From assembly GCA_035627615.1 (NCBI GenBank), contig DASPLL010000020.1, positions 1 to 64,000 on the forward strand: a stretch of 64,000 nt of DNA, written 5' to 3'. Shown one piece after another: positions 1 through 7,777 of the stretch (the stretch's first letter is position 1; each line of letters starts with the position of its first letter). Source of the stretch: BRH-c25 sp035627615 (GTDB taxonomy: Bacteria; Bacillota; Clostridia; Lutisporales; Lutisporaceae). The notes beneath the pieces were generated by a model. The model was not told where the DNA came from, did no database searches, and was given only the letters and a program-made list of their open reading frames with translations. The position numbers were made by a program, and so were the translations under genes.

Positions 1-143
1 AGTGGAGGAAACAATTCTACTTCCTCCTCCGTGCTCTGTAGTATATCTATATATTTTCAGATTAAGTATAGCCAAAACGAAAACTCGCTAGACACTTTCA
101 TTACGATTTGTGCCTGAGCGAAGCGAAAGGAATGTGAGTTAAA
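1..143. other. Upstream region of the first gene
   Basis: No gene is visible here. Bases 3-31 can form a hairpin (TGGAGGAA against TTCCTCCT) without a clear T-run, possibly the 3' end of a preceding transcript. The stretch just before the first start codon has only a weak purine-rich ribosome binding site (AAAGGAATGTGAG). Confidence 0.4.
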
Positions 144-1070
144 ATGATATACACAGTGACAGGCCCTGTAAGGAAAGAAGAACTGGGAGTGACCCTTTCA
201 CACGAGCATATTGCCTGGGATACTCAGGCTGATGAAAGATTATATTTTGACAAAATATATGATGAGGAAAAAATAGAGCAGCTTTATAACAAGGTATTGC
301 CGGTATTCCAGAAGCTATACCAGACAGGCTGCAGGGCGGTTGCCGAAACATCTCCTCCGGAGGGAGGACAGAATCTGAAGCTTATGCAAAAGCTGTCCAA
401 AGCCTCAGGGATCAGAATAATACCCAATACGGGACTAGCCCTTTCAAAAAATGTTTACCGGATACATAAGGAGAACTATGAAAGGGAGCTGACGGAACGC
501 TGGATAGACGATTTTGAAAATGGACTTGATACTATTGACGGTGTAACCATAAAGCCTTCACACATAAAGATATTTGTAAGCCGGGGAAGACTGCCGGAGG
601 TTGAAAGAAGAGTCCTCGGAGCTGCAGCGGCTGCAAGCAGTACAGTGGGAATACCGGTGCATTGCCATATTATCGAGGCTATTACTGCCAATGAAGTATT
701 CGATTTTTTAGAAAGTATAAAATGTGACTTCACTGAATTCCTATGGGCTCATGCGGGCTATGAGGGAAATGAAGAGACAATAGGAAGAGCTGCAGATATG
801 GGTATGTGGATGGGCTTTGACAATATCAAACCGGATAATTATACCAAGCACTGCGGTTTAATTAAAAAAGCGGTGAGGAATGGATATCAGAACAGGATTC
901 TTTTGTCACAGGACTATGATTTTTATGAAGAATCCACGGAGAAGGGTGATGCGCATCCGTGTGCGAGCCTGTTTACCGATTTTATTCCTTATTGTGAAGA
1001 GAATGGGCTTTCGCGGGATACCATCCTTAACATGATGACCAGTAACCCGGCTGAATTTTACGATATATGA
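144..1070 (+). CDS. Phosphotriesterase-family metal-dependent hydrolase
   Basis: This 308-residue protein looks like a member of the phosphotriesterase/amidohydrolase superfamily (TIM-barrel hydrolases with a two-metal centre). Metal-ligand landmarks occur in the usual order: an HxH near the N-terminus (LSHEH), a Lys in the mid-region (IKIFVS) that could be the carboxylated bridging lysine, then His in VHCHIIEA, His in WAHAGYEG and an Asp in LLSQDYD. There is no signal peptide, so it should be cytoplasmic. Family members act on lactones, phosphotriesters or sugar-phosphate lactones, and the substrate cannot be told from sequence. It lies 44 bp upstream of a small selenoprotein on the same strand and may share its transcript. 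The start ATG has a weak ribosome binding site. Confidence 0.8.
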   Translation: MIYTVTGPVRKEELGVTLSHEHIAWDTQADERLYFDKIYDEEKIEQLYNKVLPVFQKLYQTGCRAVAETSPPEGGQNLKLMQKLSKASGIRIIPNTGLALSKNVYRIHKENYERELTERWIDDFENGLDTIDGVTIKPSHIKIFVSRGRLPEVERRVLGAAAAASSTVGIPVHCHIIEAITANEVFDFLESIKCDFTEFLWAHAGYEGNEETIGRAADMGMWMGFDNIKPDNYTKHCGLIKKAVRNGYQNRILLSQDYDFYEESTEKGDAHPCASLFTDFIPYCEENGLSRDTILNMMTSNPAEFYDI

Positions 1071-1114
1071 GATTACTTTGAAAGGCTATCCATATAATAG
1101 GAGGAGGAATTCGA

Positions 1115-1378
1115 ATGAAAAAGATTATTGTACTTGGGAGCAGGCATTGACCGGACTGCGAACCTATGAAAGAGTTTCTTTCAGATAATGGCATTGATTT
1201 TGAGTATATTGATATAACAGAAAGCATGAGGAATTTGAAAATATATCTCAAGCTGAGAGATACAAGACCGGAATTTGATGAAATAAAAGAAAAAGGAAGG
1301 GTAGGGATCCCGCTTATAATGATAAACAACGGAGAAAAGTTTATATTTGAAAAGCCTGAACTGGATGAGCTCAAATAA
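1115..1378 (+). CDS. Glutaredoxin-like selenoprotein (HUPDC motif; UXX-star type), UGA read as Sec
   Basis: ATG 1115 follows a strong ribosome binding site (GGAGGAGG, 1101-1107) and opens a frame that meets an in-frame TGA at 1148-1150 (codon 12), then runs open to TAA 1376-1378. Read through, it gives 87 residues with the thioredoxin-fold redox site H-U-P-D-C (U12, C15) straight after the first beta strand (MKKIIVLGSRH). This is where glutaredoxins carry CPDC. Later features fit a glutaredoxin fold: FLxxNGIDFEYIDI, then VGIPLIMINNGEKF, which resembles the cis-Pro region. A bacterial SECIS-like hairpin lies just downstream of the TGA. I recognise this as the small UXX-star type of (seleno)protein. 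The open frame from ATG 1166 alone would lack the active site. A strong terminator follows directly. Confidence 0.88.
1163..1191 (+). promoter_or_regulatory. bSECIS-like hairpin for the UGA at 1148
   Basis: GAAAGA (1168-1173) pairs with TCTTTC (1177-1182) around a GTT loop, with weaker pairing below it (CCTAT against bases 1185-1191). The first loop base is G1174, 24 nt after the UGA. Bacterial SECIS elements carry a G at loop position one or two within roughly 16-37 nt of the UGA, so the position fits. Confidence 0.7.
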
Positions 1379-1383
1379 CAACA

Positions 1384-1417
1384 CGCAGTAAACGTATAGT
1401 TTACTGCGAATTTTTTT
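1384..1417 (+). terminator. Rho-independent terminator after the selenoprotein gene
   Basis: Perfect 10-bp stem CGCAGTAAAC/GTTTACTGCG with a GTATA loop, followed by AATTTTTTT. It begins six bases after the TAA at 1376-1378, which supports that stop as the true 3' end of the selenoprotein frame. Confidence 0.92.
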
Positions 1418-1442
1418 ATTGCACATGCAGAACAATATTCAT

Positions 1443-1856
1443 ATGAAAATAAGATTTTTAATATATGGATTGGCTGGATGGATGGCGGAGACGTTATTTA
1501 CCGGATTTGGCTCCCTGCTTAAAGGAGATCTGACTATGCGTGCCTGGACCTACCTGTGGATGTTTCCGATATATGGGCTGATGATTCTGCTTGAACCGGT
1601 GCATGAGCAACTAAGAAATTTTCCCGCTGCATTAAGGGGAGGTGTTTACACTGTATTAATATTCGGGATAGAATACACAACCGGCTGGATCCTTAGAGAA
1701 CTGATAGGAGAATGTCCATGGGATTATGGAACAGGACCGTATACTATTGACGGATTGATAACCCTGTACTTTATCCCTGTATGGTTTGCCGGGGGGCTGA
1801 TGTTTGAAAGACTTCATGATTTTTTACTGCGGAAGGCAGTAGGATATATGCATTAG
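1443..1856 (+). CDS. Small polytopic membrane protein (CmpB-like putative ABC-transporter type IV, PF06541)
   Basis: The protein has about 137 residues with roughly four hydrophobic segments and the pattern typical of the putative ABC_trans_CmpB family: a G-x-E(T) near TM1 (LAGWMAETLFTG), a PIYG motif, a GIEYTTGW segment and a W-DY motif (CPWDYG). These proteins are common in Clostridia. Their function is not established, and the ABC-transporter label of the family is weak. ATG 1425 and TTG 1419 are in frame upstream, but they overlap the preceding terminator's T-run and none of the three candidate starts has a clear ribosome binding site, so the start is uncertain. Confidence 0.75.
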   Translation: MKIRFLIYGLAGWMAETLFTGFGSLLKGDLTMRAWTYLWMFPIYGLMILLEPVHEQLRNFPAALRGGVYTVLIFGIEYTTGWILRELIGECPWDYGTGPYTIDGLITLYFIPVWFAGGLMFERLHDFLLRKAVGYMH

Positions 1857-1865
1857 GTAGCAAAA

Positions 1866-1902
1866 GAGAAGCAAGTAGAGTGATTATCAACTGCTTCTTT
1901 TT
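1866..1902 (+). terminator. Terminator after the CmpB-like gene
   Basis: AGAAGCA (1867-1873) pairs with TGCTTCT (1892-1898) across an A/T-rich loop and is followed by a short T-run. Confidence 0.7.
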
Positions 1903-1974
1903 GGTTGAAGACAAACTTAAGAGCAGACATGTAATAGTCTAAATATGCTTATGCAGAAATTGTTAATGGTACTT

Positions 1975-2083
1975 ACCGGCTCAGCCTTAGAAAAGTCGTA
2001 TGCGAGGCAAGGATGCCGAAGTAAGCCTTAAAGGTCAAGGATGACCATTTTAAGGCGCTAGACTTTTCTTAGGCTGGGTTGGT
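1975..2083 (+). ncRNA. Candidate structured RNA with two CAAGGATG hairpin loops
   Basis: A long outer stem pairs 1975-1997 with 2061-2083. It has about 22 of 23 pairs, one U-U mismatch and several G-U pairs that would be mismatches on the opposite strand, so the structure favours plus-strand RNA. The enclosed 63 nt hold two hairpins, GGCA-AGGA-TGCC (2006-2017) and GGTCA-AGGA-TGACC (2033-2046). The second sits on a further stem, GCCTTAAA/TTTAAGGC. Both present the same CAAGGATG at the loop, which matches the core of the CsrA/RsmA RNA-binding consensus (ARGGAUG in a hairpin). It lies in the 302-bp gap between convergent genes. It could be a CsrA-sequestering RNA, a dispersed palindromic repeat, or both. 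No Rfam family was recognised. Confidence 0.5.
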
Positions 2084-2158
2084 TTGTGCCATCAATTTCT
2101 GTATTCGCATATGTGGCTAATACGTGGCTGCTCTAGTATTACTGCTCCATTTCAAATA

Positions 2159-3766
2159 TCACCAGACTGCAACTGTTCCGTCGGCTCTTGGTTCAGTGCC
2201 TCCGGCCAGTGTACCCTGCTCATCCCTCCATATGATCTGACCTCTTCCGAAGTTCTCAGATTCGGGGTTGACCTTTATATTATGCCCTTTGCCTGTGAGC
2301 TCTTGAATTGCGCCTGAAGGAAAGCTCTGCTCCACTTCTATATCCTTTTCCCTGATCCACTGCCACCTGGGTGCATCCAGGCAGTCCTGGGGATTCATAT
2401 GAAAATCTACAGCGTTCATAATAACCTGCACATGACCCTGAGGCTGCATAAAGCCCCCCATAACACCGAAGGGTCCAATTGCTTCGCCGTTCCTGGTAAG
2501 GAATCCCGGGATTATTGTGTGGTAAGGCTTCTTTCCCGGTGCTATGCAATTTTCATGGGTGGGATCGGTGGAAAAATTACAGCCTCTGTTGTGAAAGCTT
2601 ATTCCTGTTCCCGGTACAACGATACCTGAACCGAAGCCCATATAATTGCTCTGGATATAAGAGACCATATTGCCCTCACCGTCTGCTGCAGCAAGATATA
2701 CTGTTCCGCTCCCCGGCGGCTGGCCGGGTACAGGCATCAGCGCTTCATCACCGATGCACCTTCTTCTTTGGGAGGCAAAATCCTCTGAAAGAAGTTCCTC
2801 AACTGATACCTTCATATGCCTCTGGTCTGCTATGTATCTGCGGCCGTCAGCATATGCAAGCTTCATTGCCTCCAGCTGTTTGTGATAAGTCTCTGCAGCT
2901 TCCCTGGCCGAGAAATCAAAGCCCTTGAGGATATTCAGGGTCATTAGAGCTACAATTCCATGTCCGTTTGGAGGTATCTCCCATACATTATAGCTTCGGT
3001 AATCGATACTTACAGGTTCTACCCATTCCGGTCCATAATTGTTAAAATCCTTCCCGGATAGATATCCTCCGGTATTACGCACAAAATCCACTATTTTTTC
3101 CGTCAATTCTCCCCTGTAAAATGCTTCGGCATTTGTATCGCCAATAGCCTGCAAGGTCCTGCCGTGAGCAGGAGAAGCCCACAGCTCGCCTGCCCTGGGT
3201 GCTCTTCCGGTAGGAGCGAAGGTCTCGAACCAGTGCCGGAATAATTCATCCTTCAGAGCCACGTTGTAGGTATCCCATGCTATTCCCCAGGATCTTGCCA
3301 CTGTGGGAGAGACAGGATATCCCTCAAAAGCGTAGGTGACGGCAGGGGATAAAGTCTCTGCCAGGGAGAGTCTGCCGAAGCGCCTTGATAGTGCGGCCCA
3401 TGCTGAGGGGGCACCGGGAACGGTGACCGGGACCCAGCCATGCTTTGGTATCCCGCGGCTTTCTGTCTTTTTGATAACATCTTCCGGAATAGCTTCCGGA
3501 GCAGGGCCGCTGGCATTGAGGCCATACAGCTTACCCTTCGACCATACCAGAGCAAAAGCATCTCCACCTATTCCGTTGGAGGTAGGCTCGACCACAGTCA
3601 GGCAGGCAGCCGCTGCAACAGCTGCGTCTATCGCATTGCCGCCCTTTTTGAGCACATCCAGACCTGCTTGCGCTGCCAGGGGCTGTGAAGTGGCAACCAT
3701 TCCCTTCCTACCATATACCAGCTTCCTTCTGGATGGATAGCCATATTTGTATGAATCAAATTTCAT
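2159..3766 (-). CDS. Gamma-glutamyltranspeptidase family protein (YwrD-like)
   Basis: This 535-residue protein is an N-terminal-nucleophile hydrolase of the gamma-glutamyltranspeptidase family. Family landmarks include GMVATSQPLAAQAGLDVL at the N-terminus, GGNAIDAAVAA, NGIGGDAF, and the autoprocessing site SGTVYLAAAD, with Thr355 as the expected nucleophile and first residue of the small subunit. The C-terminal GGTEPRADG motif is also present. There is no signal peptide, so it is more like the cytoplasmic YwrD branch than secreted Ggt. The start at 3766 is chosen because GGAGGG precedes it. A longer frame reaches 3826 but lacks a site. It is the last gene of a three-gene minus-strand run with the DUF2225 protein and the GH3 enzyme. 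Confidence 0.88.
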   Translation of the reverse strand: MKFDSYKYGYPSRRKLVYGRKGMVATSQPLAAQAGLDVLKKGGNAIDAAVAAAACLTVVEPTSNGIGGDAFALVWSKGKLYGLNASGPAPEAIPEDVIKKTESRGIPKHGWVPVTVPGAPSAWAALSRRFGRLSLAETLSPAVTYAFEGYPVSPTVARSWGIAWDTYNVALKDELFRHWFETFAPTGRAPRAGELWASPAHGRTLQAIGDTNAEAFYRGELTEKIVDFVRNTGGYLSGKDFNNYGPEWVEPVSIDYRSYNVWEIPPNGHGIVALMTLNILKGFDFSAREAAETYHKQLEAMKLAYADGRRYIADQRHMKVSVEELLSEDFASQRRRCIGDEALMPVPGQPPGSGTVYLAAADGEGNMVSYIQSNYMGFGSGIVVPGTGISFHNRGCNFSTDPTHENCIAPGKKPYHTIIPGFLTRNGEAIGPFGVMGGFMQPQGHVQVIMNAVDFHMNPQDCLDAPRWQWIREKDIEVEQSFPSGAIQELTGKGHNIKVNPESENFGRGQIIWRDEQGTLAGGTEPRADGTVAVW

Positions 3767-3822
3767 AACTTTTGTTCCCTCCCTATAAAATGAGGCTAAG
3801 CTATGTGCCCAGCCTTGTTCGC

Positions 3823-5028
3823 TCATTTCATCTCATGCTTGACATAATAGATCCTGTCCTGTGCCTGTTTATTGTAGGCGCTGCTGCCGCCGCTCCGCCT
3901 TATAGCCGAGTGATAATGCCGGATGGCCTCCTGCTTGTTGTTTTTCCGCAGGTACAGCTCGCCAAGTATAAGGCAGCACTGCTGATCCTGCTCAACCGAC
4001 ATTTTTGATTGGGAGCTTCCGTACAAAGCATCATAGTAGCGGTCAAAAGCCAGAGCAGCAGCGGAATTATACATTTCCTCATCATCAAGATCCTTATAGA
4101 GCCAGGACAGCTGGAGCCACAGCTTTGCACTTTTGAGGGGATCTGCATTGCACGCTTTGGCGCTGTGGAGTGCCAGATAATATGCGGTAAATACCTCATC
4201 CAGAGTCCGGGGCTGAGAAAATTTGAAATTGAGCTTGTCCTTCACAGTCTTGGTTTTTTCTGCAAAAACCTTGTGCAGATGCTCCTGTGGCTTGTCATAT
4301 TCATAAGCATGGCCTGCAAAATAACAACCAGGGCATACCCATATTTCATACCACAGGGGTTCGAATTCTTCGTAGTTATGCCTGAAATCCGCATCAACTG
4401 CTTTGAGCCTGAGCTTTGACTGAGAGATGGAAAGCAGCTCAAATTCCTTGCCGCATATAGGGCATGAGACTTTCTTTTCATAAGTATAAAAAAAGTCTGT
4501 TTCTGGAGCTTCTCTATCATACTTCTTATGCCCCTCATGATAAAGCAATTTCTTTAAAACCTCTAAATTATCAGGTGTCTGCGGCCGCACAGCTTTTGCC
4601 GGAGCGGATGCGGGCTGATGGGATTCAAGAGTGCACTGCTCAGCTTTCTTCAGGCGGCTCAAAGTCTGATTCAAGGATCTGATTCTGGAGCTCAGACCTT
4701 TCAGAAGCTTGAAGGCCATACCCGGCTGTTCCAGGACAAAAGCTTCGAAATTCCCCCTGTTCACAGCAAGGGTTATTGTATAGTCAGCAGCTACTGCAGT
4801 TGCGCTGCGGGGCTCTCCCTCCAGAAGGGACATTTCTCCGAGGAAGTCTCCTGCAACCATTTCGGAGACCTTGATTTGGAGGTTATCTTCAGATTTAATG
4901 TAGATCGCAACTTTTCCCGACAATACAATGAACATATCCTCGCCGGGATCACCTTCCCTGAACAGGTACTCATTTTCCTTAAAGGTTTTGACATTGCTCA
5001 TTCGCTTAAGCTTTTCCAGATTGGGCAA
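3823..5028 (-). CDS. Cyclic-nucleotide-binding domain fused to DUF2225
   Basis: Residues about 5-125 form a cNMP-binding beta-barrel: FREGDPGEDMFIVLSGKVAIY, then GDFLGEMSLLEGEPRSATAVA, where a phosphate-binding cassette would lie. After a linker, a DUF2225-type region starts with a CPICGKEF zinc-binding knuckle and a second CPGCYFAG pair. It ends in a helical TPR-like segment with YLRKNNKQEAIRHYHSAIR. No helix-turn-helix is visible, so it is not a Crp/Fnr regulator. It may sense a nucleotide and act through protein contacts. The TTG at 5028 is preferred because GAGGGGGAG lies six bases upstream. Another TTG exists at 5052. It sits between the GH3 and gamma-glutamyltranspeptidase genes with about 50-bp gaps. 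Confidence 0.82.
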   Translation of the reverse strand: MPNLEKLKRMSNVKTFKENEYLFREGDPGEDMFIVLSGKVAIYIKSEDNLQIKVSEMVAGDFLGEMSLLEGEPRSATAVAADYTITLAVNRGNFEAFVLEQPGMAFKLLKGLSSRIRSLNQTLSRLKKAEQCTLESHQPASAPAKAVRPQTPDNLEVLKKLLYHEGHKKYDREAPETDFFYTYEKKVSCPICGKEFELLSISQSKLRLKAVDADFRHNYEEFEPLWYEIWVCPGCYFAGHAYEYDKPQEHLHKVFAEKTKTVKDKLNFKFSQPRTLDEVFTAYYLALHSAKACNADPLKSAKLWLQLSWLYKDLDDEEMYNSAAALAFDRYYDALYGSSQSKMSVEQDQQCCLILGELYLRKNNKQEAIRHYHSAIRRSGGSSAYNKQAQDRIYYVKHEMK

Positions 5029-5079
5029 AAGAATCTCCCCCTCTAATTTCAACTATAAGTTTCGCACTAAACAAAGCTG

Positions 5080-7275
5080 TCATATTACCTCAAAGGTTGC
5101 TTTTATAAGGTCTTCATTCCTGGAGGAACCACCGACCATTACTTCGAACTCGCCGGGTTCGACTATCGTCCTCTTATTCCTGTCAACCAGTGAGAGGGTG
5201 GATACAGGGACTGCTATTTCAACTGTCTTTCTTTCCCCCGGCTTCAAAGTCACCCGGCTGAAGCCTTTCAATTCCTTTATGGGTGTAGTGACCGAGCTAT
5301 AGATATCATTGATGTACAGCTGCACTATCTCGGTGCCTTCGTATTCTCCGGAATTATGTACCTCAACAGATACAACTAGCGTGTCATCGGTAGTGACCCT
5401 GTGTGAGGACAATTCCATATTTGAATATTTATAACAATTATAGGACAGTCCGTAGCCAAATGCAAATAATGGTTCGGAGGTCATTTCGACATAGCTGCCT
5501 CCATGCCAGCCCGGAAGCTGGTTATAGTATACCGGCAGTTGACCTGCATGTCTCGGGAAGGATATGGCCAGTTTCCCGCAGGGGTTATGATCTCCGAATA
5601 ATATCGCGGCCACTGCATTCCCGCCTTCCATACCGGGATTCCAGGCTTCGAGGATAGCATCGGCATTTTCCTTTATCCAGGGTATTGTGAGGGGCTTTCC
5701 GTTTATTAGCACTACGACCAAGGGTTTTCGGGTCTCTTTCAATGCTTCAAGGAGCAGCTGCTGGCCCCCGGTCAGATCAAGTGCAGATCTGTCGCGGGTT
5801 TCACCGTTGAGGGTTATATCATCACCAACGACGGCTATGATCACATCTGATTCCATGGCGATTTCCACTGCCTGTCTTATATGGCTGCTGTCTAAGGTGT
5901 GCATATCGCAGCCCTTTTCATAAAGTACTTCTACAGTATTCCCCGCACGCTTTCTCAGGCCTTGGAGCACCGTGACGATAGGGCCCGTGTCGTAGTGGGG
6001 ATGATAGCTCAGCATTTGGATCTCAGCCCTGGACAAGTCCCTGGCTCCGAAGGACCAGTCTCCCAGCTGGGCTTGTACATCATCACAATTTGGGCCTATC
6101 AGTGCAATTTTCTTTATATTCACCTGTAAAGGCAGCGTATTGTTATTATTTTTCAGGAGTACCATCGACTCCAGGGCTATACTGCGAGCAGCTTCCCTGT
6201 GCCTGTCGCAGCCTATGATTTCACGGGCCTTGGTGGTATCAGGGAAACGTTTGTCATCAAAGAGACCCAGGCGGAATTTAAGCTCAAGTATCCTGCGGCA
6301 GGCTTCATCTATATACTCTTCCTTAACGATCCTATTATTGACCAGCTGTAAGGCTGTATCATAAAACTCCGGAGTAGACATGATCATGTCGTTGCCTGCA
6401 AGTACGGCAATCTCACAGGCTTTCTCCATATTGGGTGCAATTTTCTGGGTTTCATGGAGCCAGCCTACGTTATTCCAGTCTGTGACTACAAGACCGGTGA
6501 AGCCCCATTCTTCCTTCAGCACCTTTCTGAGCAGCCATTCGTTTGCGGAGCAGGGTACTCCATCTATGGTGTTATAGCCTGCCATGAAGGTTGCGCAGCC
6601 CGAGTCCAGCGCTGCTTTGAAAGGCGGCAGGAATATTGAGCGGAGCTTGCGTACAGAGACCTCAGCCTCTGCGGAATCTCTTCCGCCCAGAGTCTCTCCG
6701 TAAGCTGCAAAATGCTTTGCGCAGGCAATTATACTATAGGGATCCCCGAGGCTTCTGCCCTGATAACCGCGTATCATGGCAGAGGCAAGCATGCCTACAA
6801 GATAAGGGTCTTCTCCGAAGGTCTCGTCAATGCGGCCCCATCTTGTATCCCTGCCAATGCACAGAACCGGCGAAAAGGTCCAATGGAGACCTGTCAGAAT
6901 GACTTCCTTTGCCGTGATGCCTGCGGCTTTCTCCAAAAGCTCAGGACTCCAACCGGATGCCATTGCAAGCTGCGATGGAAATACTGTGGCGCCGCTTTGA
7001 AAAGCATGACCGTGTATGGCGTCTATGCCAAACAGCAGGGGAATTCCCAGTCTGGTCTGTGAAGCCAGCTTCTGCAGGCGTATTGGTTCATCTCCGGTAA
7101 CATGCAGGAAGGAACCGATATGTCTTTCGGATATCCACATTTCGGGGTCAAACCTTCCATCTACCTGGCACATCTGCCCTATCTTCTCTTCAAGGGTCAT
7201 CCTGGAAAGCAGATCCTTCGCCCTCTGTCCGGACGTGAGGGTGGGATCTTCATATATTTTCAATATAAACACCAT
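5080..7275 (-). CDS. Glycoside hydrolase family 3 beta-glucosidase (BglX-like)
   Basis: A full-length GH3 enzyme of about 731 residues. The N-terminal TIM barrel carries TLEEKIGQM, GIDAIHGH, the KHFAAYGE loop and the nucleophile Asp in GLVVTDWNNVG. An alpha/beta sandwich follows (IALIGPNCDD, IAVVGDD, NGETRDRSALDL), then a C-terminal fibronectin-III-like domain starting near GYGLSY and ending in PGEFEVMVGGSS. No signal peptide is present, so it probably hydrolyses imported beta-linked oligosaccharides. The ATG at 7275 is preferred over 7329: GCGAGG precedes it, and the 18 extra codons fall almost wholly in a dispersed hairpin repeat (7279-7320) that also occurs at 47.9 kb. It is the first gene of a minus-strand run. 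Confidence 0.92.
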   Translation of the reverse strand: MVFILKIYEDPTLTSGQRAKDLLSRMTLEEKIGQMCQVDGRFDPEMWISERHIGSFLHVTGDEPIRLQKLASQTRLGIPLLFGIDAIHGHAFQSGATVFPSQLAMASGWSPELLEKAAGITAKEVILTGLHWTFSPVLCIGRDTRWGRIDETFGEDPYLVGMLASAMIRGYQGRSLGDPYSIIACAKHFAAYGETLGGRDSAEAEVSVRKLRSIFLPPFKAALDSGCATFMAGYNTIDGVPCSANEWLLRKVLKEEWGFTGLVVTDWNNVGWLHETQKIAPNMEKACEIAVLAGNDMIMSTPEFYDTALQLVNNRIVKEEYIDEACRRILELKFRLGLFDDKRFPDTTKAREIIGCDRHREAARSIALESMVLLKNNNNTLPLQVNIKKIALIGPNCDDVQAQLGDWSFGARDLSRAEIQMLSYHPHYDTGPIVTVLQGLRKRAGNTVEVLYEKGCDMHTLDSSHIRQAVEIAMESDVIIAVVGDDITLNGETRDRSALDLTGGQQLLLEALKETRKPLVVVLINGKPLTIPWIKENADAILEAWNPGMEGGNAVAAILFGDHNPCGKLAISFPRHAGQLPVYYNQLPGWHGGSYVEMTSEPLFAFGYGLSYNCYKYSNMELSSHRVTTDDTLVVSVEVHNSGEYEGTEIVQLYINDIYSSVTTPIKELKGFSRVTLKPGERKTVEIAVPVSTLSLVDRNKRTIVEPGEFEVMVGGSSRNEDLIKATFEVI

Positions 7276-7278
7276 CCT

Positions 7279-7320
7279 GGTGCCTCGCGCTCCCTGGAAG
7301 GGATATATGTTACGAGGCAC
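7279..7320. repeat. Dispersed hairpin repeat, copy 1 (GTGCCTCG...CGAGGCAC)
   Basis: GTGCCTCG (7280-7287) and CGAGGCAC (7313-7320) form the stem. Read on the minus strand, GTGCCTCGTAAC is followed two bases later by ATATCCCTTC, the same order as the copy at 47909-47953. It lies directly upstream of the preferred GH3 start codon. Confidence 0.65.
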
Positions 7321-7777
7321 AATATTCATATATATATTTTAATTCAAATGAGAAAATATGGGAACATATAGAAATAATTTTAGAAATAAATAGTTGGGAC
7401 ATTAATAAGTTGCTATCGAAGGAACATTATCAGAAGTGAAATAGATATTCTTAAATTATTACCCGGATATCACAAAAAAGTACAGAATTTTACTAAAACT
7501 TTACTAAAAATAAGACTTGAACTCATTGAATTATTATGAAATATACCATTATATGGAGGGATAACTTAGTGATATCAACATTTGAAAAACCTTCGTCCTG
7601 TTGTCACAATATCTATTATGCACTGATAAATAGCCATTTGTCAACAAGAACCAGCAAAAAAATTCACCTGCAATCAAAAATCAAAAAGATATTGACAATT
7701 AACTAAAATTTTAGTAGATTTTAAATTAGAAAGGCAACTCATTTTGAGGAGCCAAAAATAAAAAGGGGGAAGTATCA
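7321..7777. other. A/T-rich divergent intergenic region with operator-like repeats
   Basis: No gene is seen between the GH3 start and mglB. The notable content is a pair of direct repeats TTTACTAAAA at 7489-7498 and 7500-7509 (11-bp period) and the related palindrome in the mglB promoter. The GH3 promoter must also lie here, but I could not single it out. Confidence 0.5.
7692..7720 (+). promoter_or_regulatory. mglB promoter with palindromic operator in the spacer
   Basis: TTGACA (7692-7697) and TAGATT (7715-7720) are separated by exactly 17 bp. The spacer and first -10 base contain the perfect palindrome ACTAAAATTTTAGT (7702-7715). Its half-site ACTAAAA recurs in the direct repeats near 7489-7509. 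A repressor bound here would block polymerase. The LacI-type regulator at 16.5 kb is the obvious candidate, although the palindrome lacks the central CG typical of that family. Confidence 0.6.

Noticed and set aside
3336..3740. Plus-strand frame opposite the gamma-glutamyltranspeptidase gene
   Set aside because: It is the complement of a strongly conserved enzyme, with no ribosome binding site and no recognisable domain. The same applies to the other antisense frames over mgl, gal, liv, GH3 and sigma-54 activator genes.
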